From: Cryptomeria japonica
Lineage: Eukaryota > Streptophyta > Pinopsida > Cupressales > Cupressaceae
Reading direction: 5' to 3'
Length of the DNA stretch: 64,000 nt
Assembly: GCF_030272615.1 (NCBI RefSeq)
Contig: NC_081412.1
Coordinates: 21,181,932-21,245,931, forward strand
The translations under genes and the position numbers were made by a program. The notes under the pieces are model-generated. The model was given only the letters and a program-made list of their open reading frames with translations, ran no database searches and was not told where the DNA came from. Each line of letters begins with the position of its first letter. Position 1 is the stretch's first letter. Below, one piece after another: positions 9,636 to 22,234 of the stretch.

Positions 9636-10727
9636 AGGAGATGTAGGATCTTAGGGGGAGTTATGCACATTGAAACAATCATTCACCTCCTCGGTGAAGA
9701 AGGCAACATGAAAGACATGTTATTGTCGGTATGAAGGATGGAAATGAAAAGACAAGTGTGTGTAGAGGCTGCCTTGACTACACACCTGCAAATCAATGAT
9801 GGATCACTAATGCATGTGTCAAGAAGTGGAGGTTAACAATTGGTATTAGATGTTAACGGGTACATGTAGGATGTTACCGGCATGAATGCAAAATAGGTTA
9901 TATATGACAATGAAGTTGGAAGTTCATTGCATAACCTCGGTAGCATGGAATGTGGAGTTCGTGTGTCAGGTGGTATTGGAAAATACCCGAATGACATATG
10001 ATATGCCCGGTTATTGATCATGTAGGCTTGCATATTATTTTTTGGGCTAACTGGTTTTGATTTCTGGCATGATGATAACATTGTTTGGCATTGTGTAGAT
10101 CCAGGATCATGTCATAAGTTGTGATGGATATAATGGAGTTGAAGGATCATCAGATGATCACGTATGAATAGCTAAATTGGTATATGGAGAAGATTGGAAT
10201 CCTGGTAATGTACCTGAATGGAGATAAAAACCTGAGATGTATGACTTAGGGGGATTTCAAGTGCTCATTATGAAGAGTCTCATAATGAAGAGACGGCTTG
10301 CTTGAACTTGCAAGGATACTGACTACCCAAACTATAGGGGATGGAAATTGCAAAGGTGTTGCAGGTTGAACGACAGGTGAGTAGTATTCACTGACACATC
10401 AACAATTGGTATCAGTCATTTTGCAAAATGAGTTCAAATGGTTTTGGACCTGTATACTCAATTGATGTCAATTGATGGTTAAGTTCCCCATCTCAAGTGT
10501 TGTGAATTGAGAAGATGTAACAACCGGTGTCAAGATAACAAGTGGTATCAAAGGAAGTGTTACATCCAATGATGACAAAGGGGGAGAAATAATTCTATCA
10601 ATGACTAGTTCATACAAAGAGAAATAATATACTGATAGTGCCCTTTGCCATTGTTGTCAAAGGGGGAGAAGGATTCTGTAGTATGCCAGATACCACATGT
10701 GTTGACATCAATGCCAAAGGGGGAGAT
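9636..10727 (+). other. Element B degenerate internal tail with three purine tracts
   Basis: No long open frame is present. Near 9800 WITNACVK could be a worn protease active-site region, but this is weak. Purine tracts of the form CAAAGGGGGAGA occur at about 10574-10590, 10655-10672 and 10711-10727. Only the last abuts the LTR and is the expected plus-strand primer. Confidence 0.6.
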
Positions 10728-11334
10728 TGTTGGCATTGTGTTGTCATTGATGTCAACCGGTATGGGATGATCACCGGTTGTAGAGATGTATGTGCAACTG
10801 ATGTGGAGGAGTACAGGATGTGATATCTTGGATATCATCTTGTGTTGCAAAACACTGGTAAGGTAAGGAAAGTATGTCAACTGGCAAGTGTTTTGTTGAC
10901 AAATGGGCAAGGTGTTTGAGTGGTTCTTTGTAATGAAGAGGTAGAATGTTACCTAAATCACATCAACGCGGGAAGAGAACAATGAACCAGTATGTTGTGA
11001 GGTCACAGAATAGCAGGACTCCCACCGAATGAAGATGCAGTCATCATGAAAAGTTATGACTAACAGTGAATGTGCTCACATCAGATCACATGTGCACATT
11101 TGAAGAGATGTTGCACAAATAGGGAAGCCACATGTTGAGATTTCGGTATAGATGAAGTGTGAAGTGTTTTTCACCTTGACAAATGGGTAGAGGAAGGAAT
11201 AGAATTGATCAGGAAGAAAGGAAAGGCTAAGAAAATGCAGTCAAAAGTTGAAAGACTTGATTAAAGATGGAGCCTTGTGAAGATTGATGACATGGTGTCA
11301 TCAAGAGTGGTAACCAATATGTAAGTCCACTAGT

Positions 11335-11342
11335 TATATAAG
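11335..11342 (+). promoter_or_regulatory. TATA-like box, first copy, element B LTR
   Basis: TATATAAG followed by CAAGGTGTAG. It is duplicated 657 bp downstream. Confidence 0.45.
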
Positions 11343-11991
11343 CAAGGTGTAGTTGCAAAAGACTTCCCAGTTGTGGGAATGAGCATACTTTGGATTTACC
11401 AATCTGGAGACCGGTTTGAGAATTCCATTGACAGCTCAAGATGAGGGCAAATATGATAAGGTAACCGGTAGAATGGTTGAGACCGGAAGGGTTGACAAAT
11501 TGGCAGAAGTAAGGAACCGATATGGTGTTTAGTCTATGATCCTACCTAGACTGACTTGGAGTGCCAAGGTCTTTGAGTGGTTCTTTGTAATGAAGAGGCA
11601 GAATGTTACCTAAATCACATCAACACGGGAAGAGAACAATGAACCAGTATGTTGTGAGGTCGCAAAATAGTAGGACTCCCACCGAATGAAGATGTAGTCA
11701 TCATGAAAAGTTATGACTAACAGTGAATGTACTCACATCAGATCACATGTGCCTATTTGAAGAGATGTTGCACAAATAGGGAAGCCACATGTTGAGAGTT
11801 TGGTATAGATGAAGTGTGAAGTGTTTGTCACCTTGACAAATGGGCAGAGGAAGGAACAGAATTGATCAAGAAGAAAGGAAAGGCTAAGAAAATGCAGTCA
11901 GAAGTTGAAAGACCTAATTAAAGATGGAACCTTGTGAAGATTGATGACATGGTGTCATCAAGAGTGGTAACCGATATGTAAGTCCACTAGT

Positions 11992-11999
11992 TATATAAG
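11992..11999 (+). promoter_or_regulatory. TATA-like box, second copy, element B LTR
   Basis: Same sequence and context as at 11335, in the second tandem unit. Confidence 0.45.
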
Positions 12000-13607
12000 C
12001 AAGGTGTAGTTGCAAAAGACTTCCCAATTGTGGGAATGAGCATACTTTGGATTTACCAATCTGGAGACCAGTTTGAGAGTTCCATTGACAGCTCAAGATG
12101 AGGGCAGATATGATAAGGTAACCGGTAGAATGGTTGAGACTGGAAGGGTTGACAAATCGACAGAAGTAAGGAACTGATATGGTGTTTAGTCCATGATCCT
12201 ACCTAGACTGACTTGGAGTGCCAAGATGGAAGTTGATCGACATGGATGCCACATGGGATCAAGGTGGCAAACTCACAGAGGTTGGTGAAGTGTCATGTGG
12301 GGTTAGGTATCTCAATAGGTGTGCACTGAAAGTGGATCCTGTGATTTGTGGATCAGGTCAGAAGCGTGTGGCTTGAGGAAGAATGAATAAACAAAGAAGA
12401 ATCAAGGAGTTGTTGGCGCCTGAATCAAAGCAAGAAGATCATGTTGATAGAAGAGCTCGAGAAGGAAACAACAGAGGCATTAATGGTGATTGACCAAGAT
12501 GAATGCCAACAAATTGTTTGCAAGTTGTTGAAGATGGAAGGCGTGTTCTTGAAGGAGCGTTGATGGCGGACTTGAGTAGGTGGATGTTGGGAAGATCAGA
12601 TCGAGCAATATCTGATTGGATTTGATTAGCCTTGAGGATTGTGAGGAAACCCTAACCACTCGAATTTTGAATTGGCTTTTGGCGGGAAGTATGGGCCATA
12701 AGTATGAAGGCCAAAGAGATTGTTTGGTGCTGCTACATAGAAGAATATCATGCTATTGCAAAGTGGAAGACTTCTGCAAATGAGAGCAAATTAGCCATGT
12801 GCTCAACGAGCATCTGTGAAGAGAGTGGGAGTGAGAGAGAATCAGGTTGTAGCATTTAACCAGTTGGAGAGAAGAACTGGTAGTACCCATACCAGCAAAT
12901 AAAAGGTGAAGTAAGTTGCAGAGTAGGTAGGCATAGAACCGGCTAAGTATAGTATCGATGGAGAGCAGCAGAGAGCTAAAGGAAGTAAGAATCGGCAGAG
13001 AGAAAGGTGAACCGACAAGCAGCAATAGTGAGAAGAGAGAACAATGAGTAAGAAGAGAATATCCAACAAGATAGTGACTGAGTTGGTGAAGATTCATTCA
13101 GAGTGAGCAGAGAACTGGTAAGGCTGAGGAGATACCTTACCGGTAGGGAAGTTTGTATTGAGTTGTTACAAGATTCACTTGTAACTATATTACTACCTTT
13201 GTATTTGATGTTTTCATGGTGAACACTGAGTTGTATCTTAGTGCAGGGGTTGTAGCTCCTTTGGGTTGTAGCCCATAAATCAGGTAGGGGTTGTAGCTCC
13301 TTGGGTTGGTGCTCCTTGGGTTGGTGCCCTAAACTTTGTAATTGTGTTTTTCATTGTGAGGCTAGATTGGAGCAGTAGAGTCCAGCAGCATTGCTCATCG
13401 AGGTTTTTCCCATCTTGGGTTTTCCTCGTATATCCTGGTGTTATGAGATGCCTCTTTGTGTGTGATTGTTTTGAGTTGGTCTCCTCACTAATCAGTATGT
13501 CTCCATTATGTTAGATCCCATAAGTGGTATACACATATGATTGTTAAAGGGAAAATGATTAAGAACCACTGATTCACCCCCCTCTCAGTGGTACATTGTG
13601 TCTAACA

Positions 13608-13766
13608 ACTTTTGTGTGAATAATCTCTTTGGCCTTCCCTCTGGTATTACCGGTATGATTGTTTAGTGGTTAAGTGAATAACTGATATTCTGAAGTGAGA
13701 TCAGAAAAAGAAAAATCTTAGGAACCACTTATTCACCCCCCTCTCAGTGGTATTATGTGTTCAACA
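13608..13766 (+). repeat. LTR end fragment D (Copia type)
   Basis: 159 bp ending TGTGTTCAACA, with the typical U5 hairpin CCACTTA/TCAGTGG (13725-13750). It directly follows element B and is directly followed by reversed element C internal sequence. I infer an older LTR (solo or full element) that B entered and that itself lies in C. Its left part would be upstream of the window. Confidence 0.65.
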
Positions 13767-15844
13767 TAGTGTGCTACTCCCCTTGAGGTCTTGCATCTCC
13801 TTTAAGCATTAGGAGATATTACCTATACATTGAATGCATAGTGTCAGTCCATGGTTGCATCCTCTTGCTTCTTCCTCCATTCCTGCTTGGTCACATTCTT
13901 CTTCCCATTTTTTAGTCTTGGGAGCAGTTTTTACTTTCTTATGTTGATTGGTCCTTGCACTACCGGATGTTGCATCATAACCGTAAGTAGTACTATGGTA
14001 GCACACAACATCCATGCCAATCTCATGATTTGGGAACCTTCTAACATACTGGTTAGACCATCTTCTTCTAGTCATGCTAGTGTAGTCAGTTGTCGGTCTT
14101 CATAGATTCCTTGCATATGTAGATACACTTCTCACCTTGTTCCCTATAGGTCTTTATTTCTCATATACTCTATAGCTACTCCTATACTGAGCATGATTGT
14201 TCCACTGGTTTCCATAGGACTGTGAGTTCTTCTTCCTGCATTCATAACTTCTATGGCTGATTCCATTACAGTTATAACAAATACCATTTGCATAACCGGG
14301 AGAGGAATTATGCATGTTTCTACTCCTTGATACATTTAGCCCATATGCATGATACTATGAGATCATAGATTGTTCCTTCTAGATCCCTTCCTACATTATT
14401 CTACCCTATGGCCAAAACCATTAAATGCAAAGTAGTAACCAGAGAAGGAAGATTTATAACTTACAAACTTATTATGCCATTCATGGGGAGATCTTACTGG
14501 TTTAGAATCTCCATTTTTGCTTCTTTAGGGATGAATCCTAGATTGTGCATGCTCTACAGCTCTTCTATTTGTTCTCTTCTTTTCCCACACCAACTTTTTC
14601 TTGTGGGAAAAAGCATTTCATTTTCCTTTACTGGTAGGAGGTCTTCTTTTTGTCTTCTCATGTTCTTGCTTCCAGTGAAGCTATCTTCTCCTATCTTTCC
14701 TTTTCCTCTCGGATCTGCATTGTTCCTCCTTGTAGCACCAATCTTCATTCTTGTCTGCATGTCTTCATCAGTTGTGGTTATATCAACCTTTTTCTAGGGA
14801 TCATTTCTAATTGTGAAGGTATGCCCCTTGTTCTCTCCATTTGAGGAGACAAACAGAATGTCATTGTGGGGGACATTCTTTCTAGTGGAGAATTCACCGG
14901 CACCACTTCCTAATCCTTCATTGTCCTTAGCATGCTTTTTCTTTTTCAACATTTTGTCCAAGGCATCACTGGTGCCATCAAAATGGATTCTTACCTTGAG
15001 CTCATCCTGACATTTCTCAAGGTCATTTCAGAGTAACTCCATTTCTCCAAGCAACTTCTGATATTCTTTATCTTTTACTTCTAGCTCAGATGCTAGATTT
15101 TTACACCGGCACACCTTGTGTCATCTTGTTGAGTCTTCAACTCTAAGATGCATTTCTCAGATTCTTCAAGGTATCTGATCAACTGGTTCTACTCCACAAT
15201 AGCAGCATACTTGAATAACTTGTATTCATTTATCACTCTACTGAGTTCTTCAAGTGCATTTACAAGTTCTCCTTCAAGATCAACTTTTGCTTCCTCTTCT
15301 TCTTCACCTTCACTATCACTACCAAACACATCTTGTTGGTAGGAGTGATCTGCATGATCATTCTCAGATGTGTGCCTATCATCTTTTGGTTCTTGATCCA
15401 TGAAGAGGTGGGTTCCTCATTGTTTCAACTACTAGCGGATCTACCTTCATCATTTGCAGATACATGAGATGCATTTCTCATCCTATCTTCACAAACTGGT
15501 TCTGCAGTGGTAGGATCATTTTTGTAAAGCTTCTTCAATTTGTCCCATAAGCTTTTTGTCAACCTGCATATGTCCACCTATGAGGAGATATCATCTGATA
15601 ACCCACAAAGTATATTTTTCATTGCTGCATCATTACACTGGTTTCTTCTTTCTGCATCAGAATCGGTGGGAGGATTGACTTTACTAGGGAAGCCATTTAC
15701 AATAGACATCCACACATCAAACCCAAGGGAAGACAAGTAGACTTCCATTCTACAACACCAAATGTTATAGTTTGAACCATCAAATACCAGAGCTGGGATT
15801 GACACTAAACAGACCATTATATCCTTAAGATAGAATCTACCCAA
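13767..15844 (-). pseudogene. Element C gag (Copia UBN2 type), decayed
   Basis: An 88-codon opening piece (15844 to 15578) starts MGRFYLKDIMVCLVSIPALV and includes FDGSNYNIWCCRMEVYLSSL, the Copia capsid N-terminus. Later pieces lie at 15401-15189 (acidic DSEGEEEEE linker), 14760-14554, 14335-14144 and 14075-13809. The CCHC knuckle at 14238-14279 reads CYNCNGISHRSYEC, keeping all four ligands but with Ser for the usual Gly before His. Several stops and frameshifts make it nonfunctional. Confidence 0.77.
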
Positions 15845-15875
15845 GCTGGAGAAATCTTATCAACCAAGAACCTAT

Positions 15876-15888
15876 GCTCTGATACCAA
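15876..15888 (-). other. Element C primer binding site, tRNA initiator-Met type
   Basis: On the minus strand TTGGTATCAGAGC, an exact match to the common plant Copia site, one base after the LTR. Confidence 0.82.
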
Positions 15889-15889
15889 T

Positions 15890-18323
15890 TGTTAGACATA
15901 ATGTACCACTGAGAGGGGGGTGAATTAGTGGTTTGTAAACTTTTCCCTTTGTCTATCCTATATGAGTATATTGGTTAATAGATCTAACAAGAAGCAGACT
16001 TACTAGTTAGATGGGAGACTATCACAAATGCACTCACACAAAAAGGGAACATCACATAACGCCAGCATATAAGAGGAAAACCCAAGATGGAAAAAACCTC
16101 GATGAGAAATGTTGCTGGAGTCTACTGCTTCAATCCAGCCTCATAATGAATCTTTGATTACAATGTTTAGGGCACCAACCCAAGGAGCACCAACCCTTGC
16201 ACCGAGATCCAACTCAGTGATCACAAAATCATATTTTGATACCAAATTTATCTTCTTGTTACAAAAGAACTTTGTAACTCTCAAGTATGTCTCTCCACCA
16301 ATTCTCCTCTCTACAGATCTTTGTTGGTTCTCTATTCACCTTTTCTCTACAATAACCTTATCTCCTGCTACAACCATGTCAGTTCAGCCTCTTCTCCTTC
16401 TCTTTAGATTCTTCTTTCTATTGATTCTCTCCTTTCTCATCTACTATGCTTCTCTCTGACGGTAATGTACTATGTCAGTTCTATGCATGCCTTCTCTATA
16501 GTCTTGTGCAGCTCTTCTTTGCCGGTATGGTCACTATCGATTCTCTCTTCTGTCAAACCCAGTGTCTGACTATCAGTTACCTCATTGTCGCCAGTTGAAC
16601 ACTTCAACCCTATTCTTCCTCACACTCAGTCTCTTCTTCTTCTTCTTGGTGAGCACTTGATTGATTTCTTCTCACATGCAGTAACACTCTCTCCTTCAAC
16701 GAAAGGCATCATCAATTTTGGCTTGCATATTTATAAATTGGTTTTCTCGCTAAAAGACAATTCAAATTTTGGGCAGTTAGGATTTCCTCATCGACCTCAA
16801 GGCAAACCAAATCCAATCAAATCCCATCCAATCTGATCACCTAGATTGATGAACTATAACTCACCAATCAATCTCGCCATTGTCATGCCTTCTTGTTCAC
16901 GCCTTCTATTTTAGCAACCTGCATTTATCTTCTCAGTGGATTTCTTGGTTGATCACTAAGAATGGCTTCGTGGTTTCCTTCACCTTCCTCGATCTTCTCA
17001 ACTAGTTTGTGTTGGATCTCTGTTGTCCGTTTGACCCCAAGCCGCAAACCTCTTTTTTCCATCCCGTGAATCTCGTAGTCAACATAAATGTCAACCTATC
17101 ACCATCTACCTTGCTGCTTGACACTTTACCAACTCAACATTCCGACTTGTGCATGCATGCCACTTCACCTCCATATGGCCCATGTGTCAGCATCCACCTT
17201 TGTTGGATCATTTGTGTCGGTATGGATAAGATCACCAACCAACTCCATTACCAGGTTCATCTACCGACTTACTAATCCTACCAGTTAAACCCTGAACTGG
17301 TTTGTCATCAACCTTGCACTCTAGTTTTTTTCCAATGAAACACTCAACCAATCAGCACTCTTGCTAACCTACCTTATGCACATCTTCATCAAATGAGAGT
17401 CTTTTGCATCTGCACTTTATCCACATTACTGGTGGACTTACATACCGGTAAACCCCTTGATGACACCATGTCATCAACCTTCAAATGTTTCCATCTGAGG
17501 CATCTGCATACTAGTTGCACTCTCTATCTACGACTTCTTAGCCTTTCCTTCTTCATCATTAACCTGGACCATATCTCAACTGGTTTGTCAAGATGACAAC
17601 CCCATCACTCCTTCCTTTGTACCGGCTACTCAACATGCCTTCTTTGTCAGTCCAGTGCATATCACTGATTTCATGCACTTGAGGCATCTTTGTGATTCAC
17701 CAATAGATCTGGTGTGACCCTTCAAATAGATGCCTTTAACACTTCTATCTTATCTCACAAAACTATGATGCACACTTTGCATAATAGGATATAAGCTCCA
17801 CTTATCGGTGGGAGTGTATCCTTGTCATCTACATCCTGCAATGCACCAGTGTGGCTTCTTATTTGAGCAACATATCTTCAAACTGGCAAATGTGATCTGG
17901 TTGGGGTACTCTCACTATCAATCATCTCTTCACATGGTGATTACATCTTTATCCGGTGGGATTCCTATTATTCTGCATCCACACAATGTACTGGTAACTT
18001 GTACATCCTTCTCCTCCAATGTTGATGGGATTTAGATAACATTCTTCTTCTTCATCACAAACAACATCTAATCACCTTGCTCACCTTGCTTGTACACTAG
18101 ACATAAGCTTGTCGGTTGGCAACCACTCACTTGGTTGATTTATCTTCTCCATGTCAACACATCACTTACCAATTGACATACTCTCCTTACCAGTTGACCT
18201 GCAATACTAGGTGACATCAAAGATATCACATCCGGTATGCATCAATGACAGTGTTGCACATACATCTCTTATACCAGTAGCTATCCTATACTGGTTGACA
18301 TCAATGACAACACAATGCCAACA
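15890..18323 (-). repeat. Element C LTR (2434 bp)
   Basis: On the minus strand it starts TGTTGGCATTGTGTTGTC, like element B, and ends TGTCTAACA. It lacks the 657-bp duplication seen in B. The U5 hairpin is at 15906-15931, with one T:G-type mismatch. Several short open frames on the plus strand are LTR noise. Confidence 0.8.
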
Positions 18324-19451
18324 AATTTGACTCAAATACCTTGACTTCATCGAGCAATTCAATCAATTGTTTAAGTCTCAACAAGTCAATTTGACTCAAT
18401 TACTCAAACTTTATCCTATCTGAGCGATGAACATCAACTGCCATGCTTTGAATAACACTAGGGTAATTCAACTAATTTCTCTAGATTACACCAAAACTAT
18501 ATTGATCAATTAAACAACATCAATCAAAGGCACCACAACACTACATTTTTAGAGTATCTCCTACATGAACTAAGGGTACACATTGACTTATCATTCTCCT
18601 TTTCTGCTCACTATTCACTTTCATCCTATCCTCGCTTCCTCTTGCATGAGATGATGAGCTAATCCACTATTGTGAATACCGATCTTCCCGTACATTGAGC
18701 TTTCCCCTGTACACAAATATTTCCCCTCCATCTAAGCTTACCTTGACTTGTGCACAATCCAAACAACTGTACATGATGTGTTAACCAAATCCAAGCAGAG
18801 ATCCTCTTGACTAGCATCTCTCCTAGTCATCTTAATCCATTTCCTCCCATTGATCTATTCCATCATCATGCCCATCGGGATGCATCCTTCTTAGGTTTGG
18901 CAATCGTATCCAAATCCATGTCCTACTCTTGGCAAGAGATGTTTGTTGGCTAATCAAGTCGTTTGTTTCAATGATCTTTTCACTTTGATTTCATTTTGTG
19001 TCCTAGGACTATACCTCTTCATGGTTGCCTTGATCATTTTATATCTTGGTATGTCTGGGTTGGTGTACATTGGGGCATATTTTTTTGTGGTTTGGTGTGT
19101 TTGTGGTTTCTCTTGTATGATCTGACAAGTCTCACATTTACACCATCACAGGTGTTTGTGTACTTGTGTACATTGAGATAACCTATTGTCTATGAGTCTA
19201 GTCTACGCATTGGATATTCATTACATTTTGATTAGTATAATCAGTGATGTCGGCAATCTTTTTGCAAAATTAAACCTAGGATTTCTCTTTACATAATGCA
19301 TAACAACAAACCCATCATCATCAGCCTTCCATTCAACCCATCATATCCTCTTTCATTCCATCTCACTTTTTTTCCCAAAGGCTTCAGTTTATTCACCTTC
19401 CCTATCCCTCCCCTTTTCCCTTTCATCTTATATTCCTATCCATTTCAGGAG
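18324..19451 (+). other. Old gypsy element L, 3' region, left half
   Basis: No convincing gene. A 60-codon hydrophobic frame at 18943-19125 has no support. With 23951-24140 it appears to form the noncoding stretch before the purine tract of an old gypsy element, split by insertion K. The assignment rests on the purine tract and LTR start at 24128-24141. Confidence 0.4.
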
Positions 19452-21847
19452 TGTAATGCCCCACCAGGAAACCCCTAAAGGGTTTAAGTTAAAAACACTC
19501 GAATAGAGTGTAAATAATTTTATTTTATTTTTTTTAATAATATTTAAGAGTATTACTGATAAGTTACAACATTAAGATAATTTGGAGCTATCTGAAACTT
19601 AGGTAACACAGCAGAAGGCTAAACGAACCTAAGGAGTTTCCCAACGCAATTACATAACCTTACACCTAGCTCAACTTGCGTCAATTGATCCGATAAACTG
19701 GATGACTTAATTACGAGATAATGCATACGACATGGTCATATGTATGTTCATTGAATTGATGTCTTAGAATAGTTAGGAAGCATTCATTTAATTTGGGTGA
19801 TTAGGAGGCCGTCGTGAGGTTATTTACTCAATGCACATTAGAACCTAATTAATTTAAGAGGCCTCCCTTAAGGTTCAATGCAATTAATATAACAAAGTTC
19901 ATTCATTGGTTTTAAGATAATCACCCACAACTGATATCTTTCTTTATAATTAAAAGTATGGCTAATAAGATGAGTTTCGTTCATTAAGGATTAAACTTCC
20001 ATTAATAGAGGGATGTTCCCTCATTAAAGTTTAAGCATCACCAACTAAAGAGTCGTAGTTCTTTTATGGAGGGTAAAATGTAATTAGCCATAGGGTTCAT
20101 TCATTGGAGTTTTAATTATGCCAATAGAAGGAGCTCATGTCATTAAGGTGAAAATGTATTAGGAACACATGAATTCATCCTTTAAATTAAGATATATTTA
20201 GCAAGATGATATTCATCATTACAGGATTAAAATATAAGTTCATAGTGACGTTCTCCCTTTAGGAATAGAATATAACTATCTTATTGCATGTCACTCATTT
20301 TAGTTAAATGAAGTTAATATGAAAAGATACATTTACTAAGATTAAGATATAAACAACTATACAAATACTTCCCATTTTAGTTCATTTTTAGCAATCATAA
20401 GAGATTCTTTTATTAGGGTTATAATTATGGTTATATAGTTGAGTTCACCCAATTATCAAGTTAATTTGGTAGGGATTATTTGTTAAGATTAAAACATGAA
20501 ATAACTAAACAAATTCATCCAATATAGTGTAACATAATTAACATGGCGTTACTCATTTACTAAGATAAAAAGGTAAATACCTATATGATGTTCATCCTTT
20601 AGATTTCAATCTAGGAATTATAACATTAATTCTAACTTTGTTTTCCATTCACATTCATTCAATTTACATGCTTAATAACAAGTTAATCCAATGATGTAAC
20701 CCAGCAAGATTCTTTCCGCTATTACTACTTTTAATTAACATTATCAAAATACTTTTCCATAATCTTAATTACAATCTTTTATGAACCTGATTACTACATT
20801 TGTCAAGATGAATAATTTTATGCACTTAGATTTAAATTCGTTAATTTCCCATCGTACACTTATGAAAAGCAACCATACATGATAACTTAAAGCATGAAAC
20901 AAAGGAAGCTAAAACATCACATAACACAAATATGATCTCGGAGTTCACCTCTAAAGGGCTACATCTCCGGGTCTGCTCAACTGCAAGACCCTTCTGCCAA
21001 TAAAATTTGTTTAGGGTTACATAAGTTACATGACATATACATTTCTGCCTTTTAGGCGAACACAACCATAATACAAACGACCACTTCGGTCAGTAAATAC
21101 ATCTCTACAAGTTTTCCAACCAAGTTCACATAAATGAGCATCACTCGTCTAGATATGTTACTTAATCCTTAGATAAACATCATTGACATATTGGTTTAGA
21201 ACTATACACTAGTACCCCTCTCTAGCAACACAACTATACCCTATTCAAAGATAATATACTTTGGAAGGAGACTTTGAAATGAAAGAAAATGCTCCCCAAT
21301 AATTTATAAATCTCTCGCGTATATATATGAAGCAAGTATACGTGAATCTCAATTTATGTCTAGCCGATTAAAATTAATGTCTGAGCACTAAAGGTTAATT
21401 CACTGACAGTATTCGTTACAAAGGGACCAAGAAGCCACATATAATCAATATTATATATTGATATATGGATTACCTAAAATAACATTTGTTAAACACCCAC
21501 ATTTAACCATAGTTAATAATTAATAATTAATAATGCCGTATATATAAATCAGAGTGTAGCAAAAACATATATTACTATATGGGTTATTTAAATATCAATT
21601 AGTTAATTTTCAAATATTATTTAATACTCAAATTAAATAATATTAACTAAATAAGAAACAAAAAACTAAATTTAAATAAATAAATAAATCAAAACTCCAT
21701 TTAAAATTATTATTTTATTTTAATTACTAGCATATCACCAATTTATTGTTTTTATTTTTTTTCATTTTTCTTTTAAAACAATAAATAAATAAAAACTAAT
21801 AAAAAAAAGAAACAGATTAAATCGGGGTTACCCACGTGGGCCCCCTT

Positions 21848-21978
21848 GGTAGCCCACGCTACCATTGGTAGCGCTGCTACCAAATGGTAGCAGGCCGCTA
21901 CCTCTGGTAGCATTGCTACCATTTGGTAGCAGTCCACTACCAATGGTAGCGCTGCTACCAACTGGTAGCAGTGCTACC
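21848..21978 (+). repeat. Palindromic minisatellite, seven GGTAGC...GCTACC units
   Basis: Units start at 21848, 21867, 21886, 21906, 21925, 21945 and 21964, a 19-20 bp period. Each unit is an inverted repeat of GGTAGC and GCTACC (unit five has CACTACC) around a 3-5 base spacer. It is GC-rich in very AT-rich surroundings. Confidence 0.88.
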
Positions 21979-22169
21979 CATGGCAACCCATTCCTCCCAG
22001 CCGTATGGGGTAGTGATAAATAAATATTTTCTATTTTTTTTAAAAAAAAAATTCTGTTAAAATAACAATAACAGACCCAGACAAAACTGCCAAAATGTGC
22101 AGTCAAAAATTTACTTAATGAATATATATATATTTTTTTTTAAATAGTATATGTAAGTATTAAAAATAA

Positions 22170-22234
22170 AAATGAATAACTCACCAAAACACACAGTCTG
22201 TAGAAATGAATAACTCACCAAAACACACAGTCTG
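22170..22234 (+). repeat. 31-bp direct tandem repeat in insertion K
   Basis: Two identical 31-bp copies (22170-22200 and 22204-22234), starting AAATGAATAACTCACC and ending CACAGTCTG, separated by TAG. Confidence 0.88.

Larger units (their letters stand above)
10915..12228 (+). repeat. 657-bp tandem duplication inside the element B LTR
   Basis: Unit 1 (10915-11571) and unit 2 (11572-12228) both start TTTGAGTGGTTCTTTG and end GACTTGGAGTGCCAAG. They align throughout with scattered substitutions. Each unit carries its own TATATAAG box. Confidence 0.85.
7472..13607 (+). mobile_element. Element B: pol-less Copia-type LTR retrotransposon, 5' LTR broken by element A
   Basis: The visible parts are the last 79 bp of the 5' LTR, an initiator-Met primer site, a decayed gag, about 1.1 kb of degenerate sequence with three purine tracts, and a 2880-bp 3' LTR. 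The 5' LTR remnant matches the end of the 3' LTR (13530-13607) almost perfectly. Gag already has many stops, so the copy may have been defective when it moved. No integrase or RT is present. After 13607 the flank is another LTR (D), so B is inserted in D. Confidence 0.8.
10728..13607 (+). repeat. Element B 3' LTR (2880 bp)
   Basis: It starts TGTTGGCATTGTGTTGTC after the purine tract and ends TGTCTAACA. It is unusually long because of a 657-bp tandem duplication (10915-12228). The U5 hairpin CCACTGA/TCAGTGG recurs at 13566-13591. Confidence 0.85.
13767..18323 (-). mobile_element. Element C: Copia-type LTR retrotransposon, minus strand, truncated
   Basis: Read on the minus strand: a 2434-bp LTR (18323 to 15890), an initiator-Met primer site, and gag up to the junction with fragment D at 13766. 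The rest of C lies beyond the A/B/D nest, outside the window. It is closely related to element B in both LTR and gag. Confidence 0.78.

Noticed and set aside
18943-19125. Hydrophobic 60-codon frame that looks like a membrane peptide
   Set aside because: T-rich noncoding sequence easily gives such frames; no start context, partner or homology.
21848-21978. Possible CRISPR-like array
   Set aside because: Units are 19-20 bp palindromes with 3-5 base spacers in a plant LTR; no unique spacers and no cas genes.
21773-22106. Minus-strand frames with periodic GSSAT/VAALP residues
   Set aside because: They are translations of the GGTAGC palindromic array, not genes.
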